Of a DNA stretch of 23,961 nucleotides, positions 8,689-14,376 are shown piece after piece. The first letter of the stretch is position 1; each line of letters begins with the position of its first letter. The position numbers and the translations under genes are program-made. This DNA is from Bacillota bacterium (lineage in GTDB: Bacteria; Bacillota; Clostridia; Lachnospirales; Lachnospiraceae), in the NCBI GenBank assembly GCA_023450835.1, contig JAEXGM010000145.1, positions 1 to 23,961 of the forward strand, given 5' to 3'. The notes beneath the pieces are model-generated. The model was not told where the DNA came from. It saw only the letters and a list, made by a program, of their open reading frames with translations, and ran no database searches.

Positions 8689-9406
8689 CGAACCCTATAT
8701 GATTGAATATATCAAGAAGCTGGTGGATTGGGGAAGTTATGGCTTCAACCAGGTGCTGACGGCAAAAGGCGGTTCCATGGCAAGAGATCTGCTGCAGGAG
8801 CACCGCCCGGAGCTGCTGATTACTGATATTAAGATGCCTAAGATTTCAGGGCTGGATCTGTCAAGAATCATTGAAGAAAATCACTATCCGACGAAGGTCA
8901 TTATTATTTCCGGATATAGTGAGTTCGAGTATGCAAAACAAGCTCTCCGTTACGGAGTATCTGAATATCTGGTGAAACCTGTGCTGAAAAATGATTTTAT
9001 GGAATCATTGGGACGCGTGCTGGAAAAAAGCTTTGACAAACAGACAGGTGCAGAGAATAGGGCTGATGATATACCCGATGACCAGAGAGATGTTATTTCT
9101 CAGGTAAAGAAATATATCGGGGGAAATTGTGACAAGAATTTGTCGCTGGATGCCCTGGGAGAGGTTGTCCATCTTCATCCTGCCTATCTGTCAAAAATCT
9201 TTAAAGATTCCACGGATAAGAATCTGTCGAACTATATCACCGATGCCAGGATGCAAAAAGCGGCACAGCTTCTGGAGCAGACAGGACTTCGGATTCATGA
9301 AGTGATGGAGCAGGTAGGCTATCAGAAAAGCCAGCATTTCTCAAAACTTTTCAAAGAGAGATATGGAGTGACGCCAAAGGAATACAGAAAAAATAAGCAG
9401 CGGTAA
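8666..9406 (+). CDS. AraC-type response regulator, YesN family
   Basis: A 246-residue cytoplasmic regulator. The receiver domain (about 1-118) has the acidic pocket D7/D8, the phosphoacceptor D54 in ITDIKMP, S82 in the ISGYSEFEYA switch segment and K104 in YLVKPV. A short linker leads to an AraC-type DNA-binding domain (about 145-243) with two helix-turn-helix units, the second ending in YGVTPKEYRK. It is shorter than many YesN proteins (often 500 or more residues) because the central region is missing, a common compact form. GGAGG (8652-8656) lies inside the kinase gene, and ATG 8666 starts 23 bases before the kinase stop. The likely targets are the importer operon upstream and the glycosidase operon downstream. 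Confidence 0.94.
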   Translation: MKVLIVDDEPYMIEYIKKLVDWGSYGFNQVLTAKGGSMARDLLQEHRPELLITDIKMPKISGLDLSRIIEENHYPTKVIIISGYSEFEYAKQALRYGVSEYLVKPVLKNDFMESLGRVLEKSFDKQTGAENRADDIPDDQRDVISQVKKYIGGNCDKNLSLDALGEVVHLHPAYLSKIFKDSTDKNLSNYITDARMQKAAQLLEQTGLRIHEVMEQVGYQKSQHFSKLFKERYGVTPKEYRKNKQR

Positions 9407-9447
9407 GGAGAATTTTGTGATTTTGTGATTGAAAGGGAGGAGATAGG

Positions 9448-9531
9448 TTGAAAAACAAAGAGAAGTTTTTTAACTACAGATTAACGAATATCCAATCGAA
9501 GATTGAATATTCAGGAAAGAGGTTAGGTTGA
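9448..9531 (+). CDS. Possible tiny peptide in repeat unit 1
   Basis: A TTG-started frame of 27 codons plus stop preceded by GGGAGGAG (9435-9442). It is lysine-rich at its N-terminus (MKNKEKFF). Its TGA stop (9529-9531) overlaps the TTG of unit 2 (9528) in a TTGA junction. Translation is unproven; it may be only a by-product of the repeated start region. Confidence 0.25.
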   Translation: MKNKEKFFNYRLTNIQSKIEYSGKRLG

Positions 9532-9608
9532 AAAAACAAAAGGCAGTTTTTTCAGCTACGTATTCAGGAATATCCAATCGGAGATTTGACATTTACGAAA
9601 GGAGTTAA
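9528..9608 (+). CDS. Possible tiny peptide in repeat unit 2
   Basis: A TTG-started frame of 26 codons plus TAA, preceded by AAAGAGG (9516-9522). The predicted peptide starts MKKQKAVFSATYSG and ends YERS; the ERS codons contain the GGAG of the next unit, and the TAA lies one base before the next TTG (9610). In unit 3 the same frame is closed after three codons (TTG AAA AAA TAA), so it is not preserved in all units. Confidence 0.25.
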   Translation: MKKQKAVFSATYSGISNRRFDIYERS

Positions 9609-9690
9609 GTTGAAAAAATAAAAGGCATTTTTTCGACTACAGATTAACGAATATCCATTTGAAGATTGGATATTCACGGAAGGAGTTAAG

Positions 9691-9771
9691 TTGAAAAAAC
9701 AAAAGGCAGTTTTTTCAACTATATATTCAGGAATATCCAATCGAAGATTGGACATTCACGAAAGGAGTTAA
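9691..9771 (+). CDS. Possible tiny peptide in repeat unit 4
   Basis: A TTG-started frame of 26 codons plus TAA, preceded by GGAAGGAG (9678-9685). The predicted peptide begins MKKQKAVFSTIYSG and ends HERS, nearly identical to that of unit 2. Its stop (9769-9771) is one base before ATG 9773 of the GH50-like gene, so ribosomes finishing here could reinitiate there. Translation is unproven. Confidence 0.28.
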   Translation: MKKQKAVFSTIYSGISNRRLDIHERS

Positions 9772-9772
9772 A

Positions 9773-11791
9773 ATGCAGAAAATTGAGATTCAGAGCAGAA
9801 TTTTTCAAAATGGAATTACATTGCTGGAAAGAGAAGGGGACACCGCCACGCTTCGGATAGCGGCGGAGGGAGCAGGAATTGCTCTTTTGGAACTGATTGA
9901 CTGTGAGGAAAGGTATTTATCTTTCTATCTGGAGGCTTGCGAAAGTCATAGCGTGGCTCTGGCTCTTCGGGTATATGTGAAGGGCGGAGAGAAGGTTCCG
10001 GTTTTTGATGTGCAGTTCGGTATTCTCCCGGGCGTGCGCACGCCAATCTGTATCGACCGGAACTGGATGGATGGTCATATTCTGTTCCCGGAGGCAAATG
10101 CCGGGCAGTTAAAGCAAGTCTGCCACGGCAGAAGAGTGGTTCCGGAAGAAATTGAACGAATCGTTCTGGAGACACTTCCTGTTTACCATGATTTTACACT
10201 GAAAGTGTCGGATATGGCTCTCTCGGAGGAATATCCGTCTTTTGATTCCCTTGAGGATGGAAAGATGGTGGATGACCTGGGCCAAAATAAGCAGAAAACA
10301 TGGAATTCCAAAGTAAAGGACTTGGAGGAGCTAAAGGAAATCCTCCGGAAACAGGAAGCAGAGAACAAAACAGAGTATCCTTTTGACGATTGGACAGTGT
10401 TCGGAGGATGGAAGCAGAAAAAGCTGGGAGAAGGGACCGGATATTTTACAAAATACAAAACGGATGACAGGTGGTTTCTGGCAGATCCGTCGGGATATGC
10501 ATTTTTCAGCGTGGGACCCGACTGTGTGGGCCTTGGTGCTGACTGCCGTGTGGACGGTGTGGAGAAATGGCTGGACTGGCTGCCGAATCAAGATGCTCCC
10601 GAATATCAAAAAATGTTCCGGAAGACCAGAGGAGGGAGCCCTAAGGAAAAGTCCAGAAGGGACGGGCTTTTATTCTCCTACAGCCAGGCGAATCTATATC
10701 GGGCTTTGGGGGAGAACTGGTATCCTGTATGGCAGAAGATGATTACGGGCCAACTGCGCCATTACGGTATGAATACCCTGGGCAATTGGAGTGATGAACG
10801 GCTGTTTGGGACCACCGATATGCCTTATGTGACATCTCTTCCGGAATTTCCGGGCACCAGCCGTATGATCTTCCGGGATTTTCCGGATGTGCTGAGTGAA
10901 GAGTATGTCACAGAGGCTAAAAGATGTGCGGCAGCATTAGAGACGCGGAAAAATGATCCGCTGATGATTGGTTATTTTCTTCGAAATGAACCGAACTGGG
11001 CCTTTGTGGATAATCTGGTGCTGGCGGATGAAGTACTCTACAATCCGGAGAGGACAGTATGTAAAGAAGAACTGATCCGTTTCCTGAAAGGAAAATATGG
11101 TGAAATCTCTGAACTGAATAAGGCTTACTGCTGTGAACTGGAAGGGTTTGAGGATTTTTATCAGCCAAGACAGAATGTTTCCCGCTGGTCCGAAGCCGCA
11201 AGAGAGGATATGAGGGAATTTTCCAGAAGGATGCTGCGGGCATATGTGGAGATTCCCTGCAAAGAGTGCAGGAAAGTGGATTCCAATCACATGATTCTCG
11301 GAATGCGCTGGGCCTGGGTGTCCGACCCGGATCTGGTGACAGGATGGGAGAATTTTGACGTTTTCTCCATCAACTGTTACGCGGTGGATCCCACTGCAAA
11401 TATCCAGCATATCGTAGACCTGGGCGTGGACCTGCCGGTAATGATCGGAGAATTCCATTTCGGTGCCCTGGATGCAGGACCTACCTCCACCGGTCTTGAG
11501 GGCGTTGCAAGTCAGAAGGACAGAGGAGTTGCCTACCGATACTATTGTGAGCGCGTGGCGGCACATGCCTTTGGAGTGGGATGCCATTATTTCCAGTGCT
11601 ATGACCAGTTTGTCCTGGGGCGTTTCGATGGAGAAAATTATAATATCGGACTCTTTGATATCTGTTCCCAGCCCTATACAGCGATGTTGCAGAGTGTGCG
11701 GGAGTGCAGCAGGAACATTTATCAGATAAAAGAAGGACAGCAGAGTCCGACGGAAGAAAAAGCGGTATCGATTCCGATGATTGCCTTTTAG
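9773..11791 (+). CDS. Clan GH-A glycoside hydrolase, GH50 (beta-agarase)-like
   Basis: A 672-residue predicted cytoplasmic enzyme without a signal peptide. The N-terminal 200 residues look like a beta-sandwich; the barrel begins with RWFLADPSGYAFFSVGPDC (about 232-250), a segment like that opening the catalytic domain of GH50 agarases. The acid/base candidate is E406 in LRNEPNW, and the nucleophile candidate is E560 in MIGEFHFGA; the 154-residue spacing resembles GH50. WAWVSDPDL and a downstream YFQCYDQFVLGRFDGENYN segment complete the probable active site. Known GH50 enzymes act on beta-galactosidic bonds in agar, so a galactosidase or galactanase role is possible, but family placement is by resemblance only; GH42-like is an alternative. 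AAAGGAG (9761-9767) precedes ATG 9773. It heads a four-gene glycosidase run and lies directly behind the tandem start-region repeats. Confidence 0.78.
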   Translation: MQKIEIQSRIFQNGITLLEREGDTATLRIAAEGAGIALLELIDCEERYLSFYLEACESHSVALALRVYVKGGEKVPVFDVQFGILPGVRTPICIDRNWMDGHILFPEANAGQLKQVCHGRRVVPEEIERIVLETLPVYHDFTLKVSDMALSEEYPSFDSLEDGKMVDDLGQNKQKTWNSKVKDLEELKEILRKQEAENKTEYPFDDWTVFGGWKQKKLGEGTGYFTKYKTDDRWFLADPSGYAFFSVGPDCVGLGADCRVDGVEKWLDWLPNQDAPEYQKMFRKTRGGSPKEKSRRDGLLFSYSQANLYRALGENWYPVWQKMITGQLRHYGMNTLGNWSDERLFGTTDMPYVTSLPEFPGTSRMIFRDFPDVLSEEYVTEAKRCAAALETRKNDPLMIGYFLRNEPNWAFVDNLVLADEVLYNPERTVCKEELIRFLKGKYGEISELNKAYCCELEGFEDFYQPRQNVSRWSEAAREDMREFSRRMLRAYVEIPCKECRKVDSNHMILGMRWAWVSDPDLVTGWENFDVFSINCYAVDPTANIQHIVDLGVDLPVMIGEFHFGALDAGPTSTGLEGVASQKDRGVAYRYYCERVAAHAFGVGCHYFQCYDQFVLGRFDGENYNIGLFDICSQPYTAMLQSVRECSRNIYQIKEGQQSPTEEKAVSIPMIAF

Positions 11792-11827
11792 AATCAAAAT
11801 TTATTGATAGATATAGGAGAGAAACAG

Positions 11828-12754
11828 ATGAGCGTATTAAAAAATGGAGAGCTGTGGACGGATAGGGAAGGAAACCCAATCCACGCACACGGCGGTTACA
11901 TCATACCATATGAGGATTATTATTACTGGTACGGCGAGGACCGGAGGGAAAACTATTATGTCAGCTGCTATCGTTCAAAAAATCTGGCGGACTGGGAATT
12001 CCGCAATCATATCCTGACCACGGAATCCGAGACAGAAAGTTATCGTGTGAGAACCAGAATCCAACTGCGGAATGAGGACGGCGGCAAGGTGAATCTGGAG
12101 CGCCCGAAGGTACTTTATAATGAAAAGACGAAGAAGTTTGTCCTGTGGGTTCATTTTGAAAATGGAAAAGACTACCATGATGCGGCGATAGGAATTGCCA
12201 CCTGTGACACACCGGACGGAGACTTTGTATACCACGGACATTTCAATCCCTATGGATATATGTCCAGGGACTGCACCCTCTTCCAGGATGATGACGGTAG
12301 GGCTTACTTTATCTCGGCAGCCAGGGACAATGCGGATCTTCATGTCTACCGGCTGACCGATGACTATATGAATGTGGAATGTCTGGTCCATAAATTATGG
12401 CAGGGAGAATACCGTGAAGCTCCTGCGGTGGTAAAGATCAGGAAGAAATATTATATGATTTCCTCCTTCTGCACCGGCTGGGCGCCAAATCAGGGAAAAT
12501 ATGCGGTGGCTGACTCCATGGAAGGCAGTTGGAGCACCTTAAAAGAAATCGGCGATGAGACCACATACGGGAGCCAGGCAGCCTTTATTCTGAATGTGAA
12601 CGGCCATATCCTGTATTACGGCGACCGGTGGGGAGGAAATGGAGAAAAATACTTTACCTCCGGTTATGTGATTTATCCGCTGGCGGAAGAAGATGGGGAG
12701 CTTGTGATGAGGTACTGTGAGAATGTAGTTCCCGAGGAGTTTATACACCACTGA
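11828..12754 (+). CDS. GH43 hydrolase, exo-beta-1,3-galactanase (subfamily 24)-like
   Basis: A 308-residue five-bladed beta-propeller glycosidase with no signal peptide. The order of motifs GGYIIPYEDYYYWYGE (22-37), NLERPKVLYN (89-98), SRDCTLFQDDDGRAY (146-160), YREAPAVVK (195-203), TGWAPNQ (216-222) and YGSQAAF (247-253) fits GH43 subfamily 24. In the characterized exo-beta-1,3-galactanases of that subfamily the usual Asp base is absent; here E91, the likely acid E197 and Q250 correspond to the reported Glu/Glu/Gln set, from recall. It would release galactose or side-chain-bearing galactose from beta-1,3-galactan cores of arabinogalactan. ATG 11828 follows AGGAGAG (11815-11821); the in-frame TTG at 11804 lies before that site and was not chosen. 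It is 36 bases behind the GH50-like gene. Confidence 0.85.
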   Translation: MSVLKNGELWTDREGNPIHAHGGYIIPYEDYYYWYGEDRRENYYVSCYRSKNLADWEFRNHILTTESETESYRVRTRIQLRNEDGGKVNLERPKVLYNEKTKKFVLWVHFENGKDYHDAAIGIATCDTPDGDFVYHGHFNPYGYMSRDCTLFQDDDGRAYFISAARDNADLHVYRLTDDYMNVECLVHKLWQGEYREAPAVVKIRKKYYMISSFCTGWAPNQGKYAVADSMEGSWSTLKEIGDETTYGSQAAFILNVNGHILYYGDRWGGNGEKYFTSGYVIYPLAEEDGELVMRYCENVVPEEFIHH

Positions 12755-12785
12755 TGTGGGAGAAAGACTTTATCTTTTGAGCTAA

Positions 12786-12876
12786 CAATCATGCTCTTTC
12801 CAGCGCGTCTTATGGTTATGCCGAGGATTGTGCAGGCACAATCTTGTGTATGAATTATGCTTTCCAATAATTCATA
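12786..12876 (-). repeat. Dispersed double-hairpin repeat, copy 1
   Basis: Read on the minus strand, this about 91-base element matches 14194-14286, sharing GCATAATTC, CACAAG, TTGTGCCTGC and AATCCTCGGCA in order. Hairpin one is TATGAATTAT (12849-12858) with ATAATTCATA (12867-12876); hairpin two is GATTGTG (12826-12832) with CACAATC (12837-12843). It lies in the 316-base gap between the GH43 and GH88 genes. Confidence 0.75.
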
Positions 12877-12920
12877 CTAATCCCCATGCATATCGCAGGC
12901 ACGATACTGCCCAAGCAGAA

Positions 12921-12950
12921 AGTTTGTAAAATGCACGCATTTTTCAAACT
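12921..12950. other. Hairpin in the GH43-GH88 gap
   Basis: Two 14-base arms, AGTTTGTAAAATGC (12921-12934) and GCATTTTTCAAACT (12937-12950), pair with a single T-T mismatch and a 2-base turn. There is no T-tract after it. Its minus-strand core GTTTGAAAAATGC recurs at 21058-21070 in another hairpin. Confidence 0.6.
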
Positions 12951-12998
12951 GAATTCTTTAGAAAAGCAGAAAAGGTTAGTAAATAGTATTTTAAATCC

Positions 12999-13027
12999 TT
13001 TAAAGTAGCATATAAACGCTATACAAT
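12999..13027 (+). promoter_or_regulatory. Possible promoter of the GH88 gene
   Basis: TTTAAA (12999-13004) and TACAAT (13022-13027) are separated by 17 bases, matching the vegetative consensus at 4 of 6 and 5 of 6 positions. Transcription would begin near 13034, before the GGAGG at 13054. Weak but suitably placed after a hairpin-rich gap. Confidence 0.4.
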
Positions 13028-13070
13028 AAAAGAAAATAACAATTAAAGGATTTGGAGGAAAGTATAGAAC

Positions 13071-14192
13071 ATGGATGGATTAAAATGGGCAGAAAGCGTT
13101 TCGGAAAAAATAAAGAAAAAGGTTGAAGTTGTAGCGGAACGGAGTAAAAACAAAATCCCCTATACCACAAAGGGCGGAATCTTTGATGACATGTCAGGGG
13201 AAAGTATCTGCTGGTGGACCAATGGCTTTTGGGGAGGTCTGATGTGGCAGATGTATCAGGCCACAGGAAATGAAATGTACCGTCAGATTGCGGAAGAGAA
13301 CGAGAAAAAGCTGGATCAGAATCTGATGAAAGCACAGGGGTTAGACCATGATAATGGATTCAAATGGCTTCCAACTGCTATTGCAAATTACCGCATAACA
13401 GGCAATAAAGAATCCCGAAACAGAGGACTCCTGGCTGCGGATAATCTGGCAGGCCGCTTCAATCCCGTGGGACGGTTCATAAGAGCCTGGAACGACAACG
13501 GTGACGGCAGCAGGGCCGGTTGGGCTATCATAGATTGTATGATGAATCTGCCGCTGCTTTATTGGGCATATGAAGAAACGAAGGATCCCCGCTACCTGCA
13601 GATTGCTACCATACATGCCGATACGGCGGAGAAATATTTTGTACGTCAGGACGGCTCTGTCAATCATATTGTAGAATTTAATCCCGCTACCGGAGAGTTT
13701 GTGAGGACATATGGAGGACAGGGCTACGGTGAGGGTTCTTCCTGGACCAGAGGACAGGCCTGGGCTATTTATGGTTTTGCCTTAAGCTACCTTCATACGA
13801 AAAACGAAGCCTATCTGAATACGGCAAAGAGAGTGGCAAATTATTTTATTGCAAATACATGGGTGGGCGGACTGATACCGGTAGACTTCAGACAGCCGGA
13901 GGATTGTACTCTGGAGGATTCCACGGCGGCAGCAATTGCGGCATGCGGTATGCTGGAGATTGCAAAACAGGTATCACAGGCGGAAAAGCATGTTTACAAC
14001 AACGCAGCTATACAGATGTTACAAGCCTTAGAGCAGAACAGATGCAACTGGAGTGAGGACTGCGATAATATTCTGGAGAAGTGTACGGCAGCCTTCCATG
14101 ATGAGAAGCACGAGTTTTCTATTATCTATGGTGATTATTATTTCATAGAAGCAATATGGAAACTGACCGGACAGGAATTATTCATCTGGTAG
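13071..14192 (+). CDS. GH88 unsaturated glucuronyl hydrolase
   Basis: A 373-residue cytoplasmic enzyme, the usual length of GH88 (alpha/alpha)6-barrel proteins. It would remove an unsaturated (4-deoxy-delta-4,5) glucuronic acid from the non-reducing end of lyase-generated oligosaccharides. The two key aspartates are visible: D94 in DHDNGF and D155 in AIIDCMMN, matching the D88/D149 pair of the Bacillus enzyme. The family signature WTRGQAWAIYGF occupies 225-236, and WWTNGFWGG lies near residue 50. The product normally passes through KduI/KduD to KDG; those genes are not in the window, although KdgK and KdgA are. GGAGG (13054-13058) is a rather distant 12 bases before ATG 13071. GH105 is the alternative family, but the motifs favour GH88. 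The last codons contain ACAGGAATTATT, a string found in the repeat just downstream. Confidence 0.9.
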   Translation: MDGLKWAESVSEKIKKKVEVVAERSKNKIPYTTKGGIFDDMSGESICWWTNGFWGGLMWQMYQATGNEMYRQIAEENEKKLDQNLMKAQGLDHDNGFKWLPTAIANYRITGNKESRNRGLLAADNLAGRFNPVGRFIRAWNDNGDGSRAGWAIIDCMMNLPLLYWAYEETKDPRYLQIATIHADTAEKYFVRQDGSVNHIVEFNPATGEFVRTYGGQGYGEGSSWTRGQAWAIYGFALSYLHTKNEAYLNTAKRVANYFIANTWVGGLIPVDFRQPEDCTLEDSTAAAIAACGMLEIAKQVSQAEKHVYNNAAIQMLQALEQNRCNWSEDCDNILEKCTAAFHDEKHEFSIIYGDYYFIEAIWKLTGQELFIW

Positions 14193-14193
14193 T

Positions 14194-14286
14194 TGCAGGA
14201 ATTATTGAAAAGCATAATTCCTGCACAAGTTTGTGCCTGCGAAATCCTCGGCACAAACTTGAGGTGCATTGAAGATAGCATGGTTG
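14194..14286 (+). repeat. Dispersed double-hairpin repeat, copy 2
   Basis: Begins two bases after the GH88 stop. Hairpin one: TGCAGGAATTAT (14194-14205) with ATAATTCCTGCA (14214-14225), perfect 12 bp. Hairpin two: CAAGTTTGTGCC (14226-14237) with GGCACAAACTTG (14250-14261), perfect 12 bp. It matches copy 1 at 12786-12876 in opposite orientation, and copy 3 directly follows. No T-tract follows either stem. Confidence 0.8.
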
Positions 14287-14288
14287 AT

Positions 14289-14340
14289 ACAGGAATTATT
14301 GGAAGACATAATTCCTGCACAAGTTTGCGCTGACGCCTAA
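14289..14340 (+). repeat. Dispersed repeat, copy 3 (partial)
   Basis: CAGGAATTAT (14290-14299) pairs with ATAATTCCTG (14308-14317) around TGGAAGAC, then CACAAGTTTG (14318-14327) matches copy 2. After that the sequence diverges, so the second hairpin is lost. It ends about 20 bases before the ribosome site of the DUF2264 gene. Confidence 0.7.
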
Positions 14341-14376
14341 TTCCCGGTGCGTTGGCAGCGTGGAGGTTTAGTAAAA

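Larger units (their letters stand above)
9448..9772 (+). repeat. Four-unit tandem repeat of a ribosome-site/start-codon module
   Basis: Four units of 80-82 bases start at TTG codons 9448, 9528, 9610 and 9691; a fifth phase falls exactly on the ATG (9773) of the next gene. Units 2-4 begin TTGAAAAAA, contain AAAGGCA and T-rich segments, and the junctions before units 3, 4 and the gene carry GGAGTTAA. Each unit holds two hairpins: A, such as AGTTGAAAAAAC (9689-9700) with GTTTTTTCAACT (9709-9720), and B, such as GAATATCCAATC (9731-9742) with GATTGGACATTC (9746-9757, one A-C mismatch). Units 1 and 3 share ACAGATTAACGAATATCC; units 2 and 4 share TATTCAGGAATATCC, so the array also has a 162-163-base two-unit period. 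Confidence 0.92.

Noticed and set aside
9564..9755. Minus-strand 63-codon frame across the tandem repeats
   Set aside because: Its internally repeated peptide is a shadow of the DNA repeat; no ribosome site was found.
9448..9772. CRISPR array
   Set aside because: Repeats are directly abutting with no variable spacers, and units contain ribosome sites and hairpins; no cas genes are present.
10937..11797. Minus-strand 286-codon frame opposite the GH50-like gene
   Set aside because: It is antisense to a conserved catalytic domain with clear motifs; composition looks like a reverse-frame shadow.
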